IMG/VR virus record: IMGVR_UViG_3300036770_004143
Location: 62,001 to 126,000 of that record
Direction: 5' to 3' (one strand)
DNA from: a virus
DNA: 64,000 nt
In this document: positions 53,337 through 59,969 of the stretch, in pieces
Layout of the letters: each line of letters begins with the position of its first letter
Numbering within the stretch: position 1 is the first letter of the stretch
The notes under the pieces: generated by a model
What the model saw: the letters and a program-made list of their open reading frames with translations, nothing else
Told to the model about the DNA's origin: nothing
The model's database searches: none
Position numbers and translations under genes: made by a program

Positions 53337-53579
53337 TTATTTTTTTACATATTTGTAAGTTTTAGCAATAGTTGTACTAAAGAATTTCCCTTGAGATTCA
53401 GCCATCCTAAATTGGGTGTAAATTTTGTGTGGAACATCATCATATTCATATTTTATTCCATTATTAAATTCAACCAATAACTTTTTTGTTTCCAAATCAT
53501 ATTCAGTTTTTTTAACATTGCTAGATTTGACCTCATTGATGATTTTTTTGCCACTTATAATTTCTTTTGTTATTGCCAT
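53337..53579 (-). CDS. KTSC-domain protein
   Basis: An 80-residue protein with the KTSC domain pattern: YDLETKKLLVEFNNGIKYEYDDVPHKIYTQFRMAESQGKFFSTTIAKTYKYVKK. The domain is small and of unknown function, found in bacteria and phages. It is two bases from the nucleotidyltransferase gene start and is preceded by a promoter-like motif. Confidence 0.85.
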   Translation of the reverse strand: MAITKEIISGKKIINEVKSSNVKKTEYDLETKKLLVEFNNGIKYEYDDVPHKIYTQFRMAESQGKFFSTTIAKTYKYVKK

Positions 53580-53591
53580 AGTATTTTTATA

Positions 53592-53600
53592 TATAAATAT
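53592..53600 (-). promoter_or_regulatory. Late-promoter-like motif ATATTTATA
   Basis: Perfect minus-strand copy, 12 bases before the KTSC start (53579). Confidence 0.6.
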
Positions 53601-53612
53601 ATAAAATGAAAA

Positions 53613-53648
53613 AAGCCTCCAGAAATATCTAAAATATTTTGGAGGCTT
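53613..53648 (-). terminator. Terminator after the lipoprotein gene
   Basis: AAGCCTCCA (53613-53621) pairs with TGGAGGCTT (53640-53648), with an inner AAATAT/ATATTT stem; on the minus strand a T run follows. Confidence 0.8.
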
Positions 53649-53669
53649 AACAAAAATGATTAACCTAAA

Positions 53670-54134
53670 TTAAGGTGTGGAAACAATAAAAGGATATTTG
53701 TAATGGAAAATAGTATCACATTTTTTGTTATGTAACTTCACATCTAATACCCCAAATTCAGGAGTTGATGTTTTTATACTAAATAATAAACCTATATTAC
53801 CCCCCACTTTAGTCTTATCCAGGATAGTTATCCTGCTTTTGGATAATGGGTATAACTCATATTTGACAAAGTAATTACTATCTATAACCATATTTGTCAA
53901 ATTAGTAATATTACCTAAACTATCATTATGATAAAATTTAGTAGAAACTACATATGTAGAACTTGATGCAATTGAAAACCAATCTTCATTTATACTAGAA
54001 TATTTTGTTGTAGAATCAATTGATAATTCAACTGCATTTATATTCCTGTTTGATGTAACTTGTTGCAAGGTAAATACTTCATTATCACAAGATAATATCA
54101 AGGATAGAATAAGGAGGGGGATAATAGTTTTCAT
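53670..54134 (-). CDS. Lipoprotein
   Basis: A 154-residue protein with a lipoprotein signal: MKTIIPLLILSLILSC, Cys16 as lipobox cysteine, followed by DNEVFTLQQ. The rest is beta-strand-rich and not recognised. Phage lipoproteins on host membranes often block superinfection or interact with the envelope, which is an inference here. Own promoter-like motif 10 bases upstream; terminator downstream. Confidence 0.75.
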   Translation of the reverse strand: MKTIIPLLILSLILSCDNEVFTLQQVTSNRNINAVELSIDSTTKYSSINEDWFSIASSSTYVVSTKFYHNDSLGNITNLTNMVIDSNYFVKYELYPLSKSRITILDKTKVGGNIGLLFSIKTSTPEFGVLDVKLHNKKCDTIFHYKYPFIVSTP

Positions 54135-54144
54135 AGTTTTTTAA

Positions 54145-54153
54145 TATAAATAT
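54145..54153 (-). promoter_or_regulatory. Late-promoter-like motif ATATTTATA
   Basis: Perfect minus-strand copy, 10 bases before the lipoprotein start. Confidence 0.6.
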
Positions 54154-54160
54154 ATTATGT

Positions 54161-54592
54161 TTATGAAATGCTTATTGTTTTCTTTCCTGTTTCAACATAA
54201 TTTGGCAAGAATAATGTCAAAATACCATTTGAAACTGTTGCTTCAATATTACCCTCATTTATTTGGTAATTATTCAATTTGAAATTGTGTCTTATTGTTT
54301 TAGTTTCACCCTTCTTGTTAAATACCCTTTTTCCGGTTATCTTTATTTCCTTGTTCTCCAAAACAATTTCCAAATTGTCTTTTGTGTAGCCTGGAACTTC
54401 AAAGGATATATAAGCACCATCCTTGGTTGATTCAATATCATATTCATCATTAAAAATACTACGACTTTGGGTTGATTGTGATGAAATGTTTTGGTCTGAT
54501 GAACTAAAAGGGTTGTAAGTTGAATGTGATGTAAACACAAATGGGCTTGAAGAACCAAATAATAACTCTGCTAAAAAATCTCTCTCTTTCAT
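54161..54592 (-). CDS. Small heat-shock protein, Hsp20 family
   Basis: A 143-residue protein with a full alpha-crystallin domain: DIESTKDGAYISFEVPGYTKDNLEIVLENKEIKITGKRVF (about residues 52-91) and NGILTLFLPNYVETGKKTISIS at the end, where the usual G-x-L motif reads GILTL. The N-terminal 45 residues are Ser/Asn-rich. Hsp20 holds unfolding proteins for ATP-dependent machines. It is divergent from, and shares an operator region with, a ClpC-like gene, so the two probably work together. Confidence 0.9.
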   Translation of the reverse strand: MKERDFLAELLFGSSSPFVFTSHSTYNPFSSSDQNISSQSTQSRSIFNDEYDIESTKDGAYISFEVPGYTKDNLEIVLENKEIKITGKRVFNKKGETKTIRHNFKLNNYQINEGNIEATVSNGILTLFLPNYVETGKKTISIS

Positions 54593-54606
54593 AATTTTGT
54601 TTTTTT

Positions 54607-54615
54607 TATAAATGT
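54607..54615 (-). promoter_or_regulatory. Late-promoter-like motif ACATTTATA
   Basis: One-mismatch copy, 14 bases before the hsp20 start. Confidence 0.5.
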
Positions 54616-54663
54616 TTATTTTTTTTATGAGAAAGTCAAATTTAATACCAACTTATTTTCATA

Positions 54664-54676
54664 TGACATTTTGTCA
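54664..54676. promoter_or_regulatory. Operator dyad 1, TGACATTTTGTCA
   Basis: Perfect 13-base inverted repeat TGACA-N3-TGTCA in the hsp20/clpC intergenic region. Its centre is 31 bases from the next copy. Confidence 0.75.
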
Positions 54677-54694
54677 GTTATAAGCATTGTTAGA

Positions 54695-54707
54695 TGACAT
54701 ATTGTCA
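54695..54707. promoter_or_regulatory. Operator dyad 2, TGACATATTGTCA
   Basis: Second copy, again perfect, centre exactly 31 bases from the first and third copies, placing all three on one face of the DNA helix. Confidence 0.75.
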
Positions 54708-54725
54708 TATGAATCATTATTTTAC

Positions 54726-54738
54726 TGACAATTTGTCA
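54726..54738. promoter_or_regulatory. Operator dyad 3, TGACAATTTGTCA
   Basis: Third copy, between the second dyad and the promoter-like motif of the clpC gene, so a bound protein would sit next to the polymerase site. Confidence 0.75.
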
Positions 54739-54768
54739 AAACTATTGGATTAGTCCAAAATTTGTATG

Positions 54769-54777
54769 ATATTTATA
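54769..54777 (+). promoter_or_regulatory. Late-promoter-like motif ATATTTATA
   Basis: Perfect copy, 14 bases before the clpC start at 54792. Confidence 0.6.
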
Positions 54778-54791
54778 AAAAAACATAAGAT

Positions 54792-56804
54792 ATGAATGTT
54801 GACTATTTTGATGATGAAAAAACAACAAGAGGCAAGAAAAACACCTCTGGTTCAAAAACTCCAGTATTGGACAATTTTAGTAGGGACTTATCCAAATTGG
54901 CTGAGATGGGAAAATTGGATATGTCAATTGGTAGGGAGAAAGAGGTTAAGAGATTGGCTCAAATCTTATCAAGACGAAAAAAGAACAATCCATTAATCCT
55001 TGGTGATGCTGGGTGTGGTAAAACAAACTTAATTGAAGGTGTTGCATTGATGATTTCAAAAGGTGAGGGTCCACAAAATCTATTAAACAAAAGAATTGTA
55101 AATTTAGATTTAACCTCTGTTGTTGCTGGAACTAAATATAGGGGTCAGTTTGAGGAAAGAATGAAAGTAATTCTTGATGAATTGATTGCAAATCCAAATG
55201 TTGTTGTATTCATTGATGAAATACATACATTAATTGGGTCTGGAAACTCATCTAATGCTATGGATGGTGCAAATATATTCAAGCCAGCATTAGCATCTGG
55301 GGATATTCAATGCATTGGTGCAACCACATTTGATGAATTTAAAAAATCAATAGAGAAAGATGGGGCATTAGCAAGGAGATTTCAAAAAATCAAACTTGAA
55401 CAACCTTCAATAAGTGAAACAATTAAAATTGTTAAACAATCTATTGATAAGTATGAATCCTTCCACAAGGCATCATATAGTGATGAGGTTATTGATTTAT
55501 GTGTCAAGATGGCAGATAGATATATTAATGATAGAGCATTTCCTGATAAGGCTTTTGATGTTATTGATGAAGTTGGGGCAAAACTACAAGTTGAGGTTAA
55601 AATACCTGAATCAATTGTAAAATTAAAAGAAAAGATTAATGACTTAAAACAGGAAAAAACAAGAGTTGTTATAAACCAAGAATATGAATTGGCTGCTGAA
55701 ATTAGGGATAAAGAGTTAAAGTTATTAACAAAACTTGAATCTGAAACAAAAAAGTTTGAAGAGGATAAGTTAAAGAATAAGCGAAAGATAGATATTGAAG
55801 ATGTCTATTCTGTTGTTTCAATTATGACAAATATTCCTTTGGAACAAATGAATATTGATGAAAAGCAAAAACTAATAAATTTAGATAAAAAGATTAAGGA
55901 AAATCTTATTGGTCAAGACGCTGCTGTTGAATCTATTACAAGATCAATTAAAAGAAATAGACTTAACATTAAAGACCCAAATAGACCAGTTGGTAGTTTC
56001 ATATTTTTAGGATCCACAGGAGTTGGTAAAACACATTTAGCAAAACAATTAGCCAAACAATTATTTGGAAATGAGAAATCATTGATTAGGGTTGATATGA
56101 GTGAATACCAGGAAAAACACACCATATCAAGATTGATTGGTTCGCCTCCAGGCTATGTTGGTCATGATGAGGGTGGTCAATTGACTGAAAAAGTTAAGAA
56201 TAACCCATATTCAATTATCTTGTTTGATGAGATTGAAAAAGCCCATAAGGATGTATTTAACTTGTTATTGCAGATATTAGATGAAGGTCATTTAACTGAT
56301 AGTCTAGGTAAAACTGTCAATTTCAAAAACACAATCATCATTTTAACAACAAACTTGGGTATCAAAAAATTCCAAGACTTTGGAACTGGAATTAGTTTCA
56401 CATCATCCAAATATGGCAATGAAGTTGCTAAAAAAGAAATGCTAATGAAAGAATTGAAAAAGTTCTTCTCACCTGAATTCTTGAACCGTATTGATGATAC
56501 CATTGTATTTAACACATTGAATGATGAGAATGTTAAAAAGATAACTGAAATTGAACTTAACAAACTAATTACAAGATTAATAGAATCTAATTACATTGTT
56601 TCCTTTGATTCATCTGTTATTGATTTAATTAGCAAAGTTGGATTTGATGACACTTATGGAGCAAGACCAATCAAGAGAGCAATCCAGGATAAGATTGAGG
56701 ATTTAATATCTGATGAGGTTTTAAATGGTTTCATTAAAGAGAATGAACCTTACCACCTAGTGGTTGAAGATGAAAATGTTATAATTAAAAAGGGGGTCGC
56801 TTGA
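54792..56804 (+). CDS. ClpC-like AAA+ unfoldase, no N-terminal Clp repeat domain
   Basis: A 670-residue double-AAA ATPase. D1: GREKEVKRLAQILSRRKKNNPLILGDAGCGKTN (Walker A at 71-78), VVFIDEIHTLIGSG (Walker B). Between the domains a UVR-like motif (KLKEKINDLKQEKTRVVINQEYELAAEIRDKE, about 277-308) as in ClpC. D2: FLGSTGVGKTHLAKQL (about 405-420), ILFDEIEKAHKDVFNLLLQILDEGHLTDSLG, TTNLGIKKF and FFSPEFLNRIDD. The Clp N-domain is missing, so substrates must be recognised by other means. In the D2 region where ClpP partners have an IGF/VGF loop, I see a diverged ISFTSSKYGNE. It lies opposite hsp20, a chaperone pair. A terminator overlaps its stop codon. Confidence 0.92.
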   Translation: MNVDYFDDEKTTRGKKNTSGSKTPVLDNFSRDLSKLAEMGKLDMSIGREKEVKRLAQILSRRKKNNPLILGDAGCGKTNLIEGVALMISKGEGPQNLLNKRIVNLDLTSVVAGTKYRGQFEERMKVILDELIANPNVVVFIDEIHTLIGSGNSSNAMDGANIFKPALASGDIQCIGATTFDEFKKSIEKDGALARRFQKIKLEQPSISETIKIVKQSIDKYESFHKASYSDEVIDLCVKMADRYINDRAFPDKAFDVIDEVGAKLQVEVKIPESIVKLKEKINDLKQEKTRVVINQEYELAAEIRDKELKLLTKLESETKKFEEDKLKNKRKIDIEDVYSVVSIMTNIPLEQMNIDEKQKLINLDKKIKENLIGQDAAVESITRSIKRNRLNIKDPNRPVGSFIFLGSTGVGKTHLAKQLAKQLFGNEKSLIRVDMSEYQEKHTISRLIGSPPGYVGHDEGGQLTEKVKNNPYSIILFDEIEKAHKDVFNLLLQILDEGHLTDSLGKTVNFKNTIIILTTNLGIKKFQDFGTGISFTSSKYGNEVAKKEMLMKELKKFFSPEFLNRIDDTIVFNTLNDENVKKITEIELNKLITRLIESNYIVSFDSSVIDLISKVGFDDTYGARPIKRAIQDKIEDLISDEVLNGFIKENEPYHLVVEDENVIIKKGVA

Positions 56805-56810
56805 CCCCCT
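56791..56810. terminator. Bidirectional terminator overlapping the clpC stop
   Basis: AGGGGGTC-GCTT-GACCCCCT hairpin; the clpC stop codon TGA (56802-56804) lies in it. T-rich tracts flank it on both strands, so it serves both clpC and the convergent peptidase gene. Confidence 0.9.
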
Positions 56811-56817
56811 TCCTTTT

Positions 56818-57630
56818 TTACCTCTTTTCCCTAAAAGATGGTCTTATAACTGGTATATGTTTCTTTTCATATTTTTCATAACCTAGACTTGCAATCATTT
56901 CCCTCCCTATTTTAATCCCATTCTCCACATCTTCTAAAACAACATACTCATCTGGTGTATGATAATCATAATAACCAATGGATATGTTAAGGCAACTAAA
57001 ATCAAATAACTTCTTTAATGCATATACATCTGTATAAGGATGTGAGCCAAACCTGGGGGTTGTATTCTCTACTAATACACTGTTAATCTTATTGAAGAAC
57101 TCACTATCCCTATTAAATAAAGGAACACCAGATGAAATTTCAGTCACCATCCAATCAAAAGGGGCATCAAACTGTATGGCATATCCAACGTTTTTGAAGA
57201 ATTCTGGATCTGCTTTTAATGAACCAATACACCCAATTTCTTCTGATACAAAAAAAGCAGCCTTTAAAACTGGTAATTCTGTCAATAAAGTTAAACAGGC
57301 AAAAACACCAGCTTTATCATCACCCCCAATTCCAGTTGGTTGCCCAATCTTATTATAACCCTTATAAGCCTCTTTTAAGACACCTTTTGAATTTTCCCTT
57401 AGTTCAGTTCTAACATCTATATAAGTGTTGTTGTGGACTGTATCTGTGTGTGCTACAACACAAGGATAGGTTTCTGTTTCACCCTTTGTGCAATATATGT
57501 TGGACATCTTATCAACCTCATATGGTATATTATTCTTTTTTAGAAATTCACATATGTAATTAACTAATTTTAATTCCCTGTCACTATATGATGGAATTGA
57601 TAACACTTCTTTTAATAATTCTTTGTTCAT
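56818..57630 (-). CDS. M20-family metallopeptidase (peptidase T-like)
   Basis: A 270-residue peptidase with the zinc ligands of M20/M28 enzymes: VVAHTDTVH (His61), GIGGDDKAGVF (Asp104), VSEEIGCIGS (Glu130/131), IQFDAP (Asp155) and YYDYHTPDEYV (His224). The typical dimerisation domain is short or absent. Known M20 enzymes trim amino acids or small peptides; peptidase T removes N-terminal residues from tripeptides. Such an enzyme is rare in phages. It may help recycle peptides from host proteins, perhaps those unfolded by the ClpC/Hsp20 pair next door (inference). Convergent with clpC. Confidence 0.85.
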   Translation of the reverse strand: MNKELLKEVLSIPSYSDRELKLVNYICEFLKKNNIPYEVDKMSNIYCTKGETETYPCVVAHTDTVHNNTYIDVRTELRENSKGVLKEAYKGYNKIGQPTGIGGDDKAGVFACLTLLTELPVLKAAFFVSEEIGCIGSLKADPEFFKNVGYAIQFDAPFDWMVTEISSGVPLFNRDSEFFNKINSVLVENTTPRFGSHPYTDVYALKKLFDFSCLNISIGYYDYHTPDEYVVLEDVENGIKIGREMIASLGYEKYEKKHIPVIRPSFREKR

Positions 57631-57639
57631 GTTTTTTTG

Positions 57640-57648
57640 TATAAATAT
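57640..57648 (-). promoter_or_regulatory. Late-promoter-like motif ATATTTATA
   Basis: Perfect minus-strand copy, 9 bases before the peptidase start (57630). Confidence 0.55.
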
Positions 57649-57654
57649 AAGTGA

Positions 57655-58065
57655 TTAAATTGTTAAAAACTTAATTTCACCACCCTTTTCTTTTATCATA
57701 TCCTTGATTTCTTTGTATGAATATTTTTCAGATAGAGTTGTGTATTTTGCAAACATTGAGTGTGCTTTTAGATTTTTTGGAATTGAATCTATTTCTAAAG
57801 CCGTTAGGTATAAATCACCATCAATAGTTAAATTATCTGGGAGAGTTTTTATTTTTGTCAATCTTAAATCAAGATATCCTTTAACAGTAAAATTGTCTGG
57901 TAATCTTTTTACCCTTGCACCATATAAATCAAAATTATCATCATAAAATAAATCTTTATCATCTATTGAATCAAAATCATTGATTAATTTCCATGTTAGG
58001 GGTGTTCTTTTGTTATCTTTTCCTTCAAGGAATTCAAATATTCTTTTTAATACTTCTTTTTCCAT
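57655..58065 (-). CDS. LPEGLKVGG-repeat protein, cluster 3 member 2 (divergent)
   Basis: A 136-residue divergent paralog with about three degenerate repeats (RLPDNFTVKGYLDLRLTKIK, SIPKNLKAHSMFAKYTTL). N-terminal helix KEVLKRIFEFLEGKDNKRTPLTWKL; C-terminus has YSYKEIKDMIKEKGGEIKF in place of the standard end. The gene starts at the stop codon of the member upstream. Confidence 0.7.
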   Translation of the reverse strand: MEKEVLKRIFEFLEGKDNKRTPLTWKLINDFDSIDDKDLFYDDNFDLYGARVKRLPDNFTVKGYLDLRLTKIKTLPDNLTIDGDLYLTALEIDSIPKNLKAHSMFAKYTTLSEKYSYKEIKDMIKEKGGEIKFLTI

Positions 58066-58535
58066 TATCTAATTATTTTTCCTTTTATAAATCCAGGTTT
58101 AACCATTTCCCTTAATTCATCATCTGAATATTTTGTTAATTTTGTATTACCTATAACCAAAAAAGATTCAACTTCCAAACCTTTTGGTAATGATGTTACT
58201 TTTGTAAATCTTAAATCCAAAGCACCACCAACTTTCAATCCTTCAGGTAATGAAGTTATTGAATCACAACCCAATAACCACAAAATACCACCAACTTTTA
58301 AGTCTTTTGGTAGTGAGGTTATATTAATAGAACCATTTAAATCCAAATCACCACCAACTTTTAAACCTTCTGGTAATGATTTCACTTTTGACCTTTCTAA
58401 ACTAAAATTACCTTTAATATTCAAATCTTTTTTTGTTAATGGTATATTATTTTCCCATTTCCATAAAAATGGTGCTCTATGTTCTTGATTATCTTCCAGG
58501 AATTGAAGTATTCTTTTTAATTGTTCTTTTTCCAT
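58065..58535 (-). CDS. LPEGLKVGG-repeat protein, cluster 3 member 1
   Basis: A 156-residue paralog with four repeats, one of them changed to GILWLLGCDSIT. N-terminal helix EKEQLKRILQFLEDNQEH, C-terminus YSDDELREMVKPGFIKGKIIR. A perfect ATATTTATA lies 18 bases upstream. Confidence 0.8.
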   Translation of the reverse strand: MEKEQLKRILQFLEDNQEHRAPFLWKWENNIPLTKKDLNIKGNFSLERSKVKSLPEGLKVGGDLDLNGSINITSLPKDLKVGGILWLLGCDSITSLPEGLKVGGALDLRFTKVTSLPKGLEVESFLVIGNTKLTKYSDDELREMVKPGFIKGKIIR

Positions 58536-58553
58536 TGTTTAGTTAATTTCAAT

Positions 58554-58562
58554 TATAAATAT
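58554..58562 (-). promoter_or_regulatory. Late-promoter-like motif ATATTTATA
   Basis: Perfect minus-strand copy, 18 bases before the start of gene 58065. Confidence 0.6.
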
Positions 58563-58696
58563 ATAAAAAAAACTATTTTTAATACCACATTCAACTAATA
58601 TCACTATAACTAATCTCTTATGTAAAGATAAGTCTTATTATTGACTTTATCATACCCCAAGCAAACTATTTTATTTAAAATAAATGAAAAAAACAT

Positions 58697-58727
58697 TTGG
58701 AAAATCAAAAAAAGGGATGTATATTTG
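58697..58727 (+). promoter_or_regulatory. Bacteroidetes-type promoter before tmRNA
   Basis: TTG (58697-58699) and TATATTTG (58720-58727), spacing 20 bases, 38 bases before the tmRNA. A second candidate, the late-type TATTTATA at 58748-58755, sits closer to the 5' end, so the gene may be made both early and late. Confidence 0.6.
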
Positions 58728-58746
58728 TATTCTCAAAACAAGTGAG

Positions 58747-58755
58747 GTATTTATA
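58747..58755 (+). promoter_or_regulatory. Late-promoter-like motif GTATTTATA before tmRNA
   Basis: One-mismatch copy of ATATTTATA, nine bases before the mature 5' end of tmRNA at 58765. If it works like T4 late promoters, transcription would start almost exactly at the tmRNA. Confidence 0.5.
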
Positions 58756-58764
58756 CAAAGAAAA

Positions 58765-59186
58765 GGGGACGAAAGGTATCGATTGGCGTGGATTGTGTGA
58801 GTAGGCATGTTGGGGCTGAATTAACCTCATTAACAACTGGTTCAAGCCTTTAACTGGCAACACTTTAGAAACTTTAGCAACTTTAGGCTTAGTGCGTGAA
58901 GATGCTGTTGTTGCAGCTTAGTAGTTGTGACAACCCCAGGTCGGTGGGCATATAACCTAGGAACAGAAGCCTCATAGTGTGATACTACTTATTGTGTCAA
59001 AGGTTTTAGTTTGGGGTGCTACCTGTTAGTCTATGCAAATAGCAGAAGTGAATCCTCCATAGTTGGCAGATCAAATGGCAAAATATGAACTGTCTTATGT
59101 GTCCATACAGAATCTATGGAATAAACATGTAGTCTATTTACTTAATTACGAGCAAGACCAGGGTTCAATTCCCTGCGTCTCCACCA
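58765..59186 (+). ncRNA. ssrA: tmRNA (transfer-messenger RNA)
   Basis: About 422 bases with tmRNA ends: the 5' GGGGACG pairs with CGTCTCC at 59176-59182 (one G-U pair), followed by a discriminator A and an encoded CCA (59183-59186). The T arm, CCAGGGTTCAATTCCCTG, lies just before. The tag reading frame ends CGT GAA GAT GCT GTT GTT GCA GCT TAG TAG (58895-58924), giving ...R-E-D-A-V-V-A-A, an AA-ending proteolysis tag with two stops; the resume codon is not certain. Just upstream are three near-copies of ACTTTAG (58862-58886). It rescues stalled ribosomes and tags the product for proteases such as Clp. It is longer than usual, and no SmpB gene is seen in this window. Confidence 0.93.
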
Positions 59187-59218
59187 ATGGAAGAACCATA
59201 TTATTTGGTTCTTCCATT
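59186..59218 (+). terminator. Terminator after tmRNA
   Basis: AATGGAAGAACCA / TGGTTCTTCCATT form a perfect 13-bp stem (59186-59198 with 59206-59218), starting at the last base of the CCA end. Confidence 0.85.
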
Positions 59219-59247
59219 TATTTTAAACAAAATGTTACTTATTATTA

Positions 59248-59256
59248 ATATTTATA
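59248..59256 (+). promoter_or_regulatory. Late-promoter-like motif ATATTTATA
   Basis: Perfect copy 71 bases before the glucosaminidase gene. A second, host-type -7 box (TATCTTTG at 59303-59310) lies nearer the ATG but has no clear -33 element. Confidence 0.45.
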
Positions 59257-59327
59257 TTAAAAATACAACCAATCTAGGGTAAAATCTTACCTTACATTTT
59301 ATTATCTTTGCAAAAAAAAATAAAATT

Positions 59328-59933
59328 ATGAAAAAAATAATATATGCACTAGTTGCAGTATCAACTGTTGACTTGTTACAAATGACAAGTAATACCAAAT
59401 TTCAAAAAAATGAAATTAATGAAATAAAAATAACCAGTCAAAAAGTTCTAAAGAATAAGGATGCCAAATTATTATTCTTATATCTTGAGATAATTGAAAA
59501 TGGTATCAAACATCCTGATATTGTTTTAGCACAAGCAATATTGGAAAGTGGTTATCTATCAAGCCAAATATTCATTGAGAATAAAAACCTATTTGGGATG
59601 AGATTTCCTGAAAGAAGGCCAACAGTTGCCTTATCAAAGAATAGGGGGTATTCTGTTTATGATTGCTGGACAGATAGTGTTAAGGATTATAAGTTGTTCC
59701 AGGATTTTCTATTTAGAAGAAAAGAAAAGACAAGAGATGAATATTTTGATTACTTAAATAGAATTTATGCAGAGGATCCAAATTATGTGCCATTCTTAAA
59801 AAAAGTTATTGAGGATAATAAGATTATCATAGAGTCCAATTTAGATTTATATAAAGAATTCAAAAACAACACAGAAACATATGAATATAATGAAAAAATA
59901 TGTGAATTAGCAAAACCAATAAAAATAGTTTAA
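59328..59933 (+). CDS. Secreted glucosaminidase (FlgJ-type endolysin)
   Basis: A 201-residue protein. Signal-like N-terminus MKKIIYALVAVSTVDLLQ, then the glucosaminidase (PF01832) core: HPDIVLAQAILESGYLSSQIF (about 64-84, catalytic Glu in the IxESG motif), NLFGMRF, GYSVYDCWTDSVKDYKLFQDFLF and the Tyr/Phe-rich end. It cleaves peptidoglycan glycan strands between GlcNAc and MurNAc. The signal region suggests export for host lysis. No cell-wall-binding domain. Confidence 0.85.
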   Translation: MKKIIYALVAVSTVDLLQMTSNTKFQKNEINEIKITSQKVLKNKDAKLLFLYLEIIENGIKHPDIVLAQAILESGYLSSQIFIENKNLFGMRFPERRPTVALSKNRGYSVYDCWTDSVKDYKLFQDFLFRRKEKTRDEYFDYLNRIYAEDPNYVPFLKKVIEDNKIIIESNLDLYKEFKNNTETYEYNEKICELAKPIKIV

Positions 59934-59943
59934 TGATATTGTT

Positions 59944-59952
59944 ATATTTATA
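59944..59952 (+). promoter_or_regulatory. Late-promoter-like motif ATATTTATA
   Basis: Perfect copy, 17 bases before the M23 gene start (59970). Confidence 0.6.
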
Positions 59953-59969
59953 TATATAATATATAAATT

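Noticed and set aside
58536-58696. Gap before tmRNA searched for tRNA genes
   Set aside because: No cloverleaf found; only AT-rich sequence with the promoter elements reported.
59063-59248. Short open frame inside the tmRNA
   Set aside because: It overlaps the tRNA-like end and terminator; the RNA explains the sequence.
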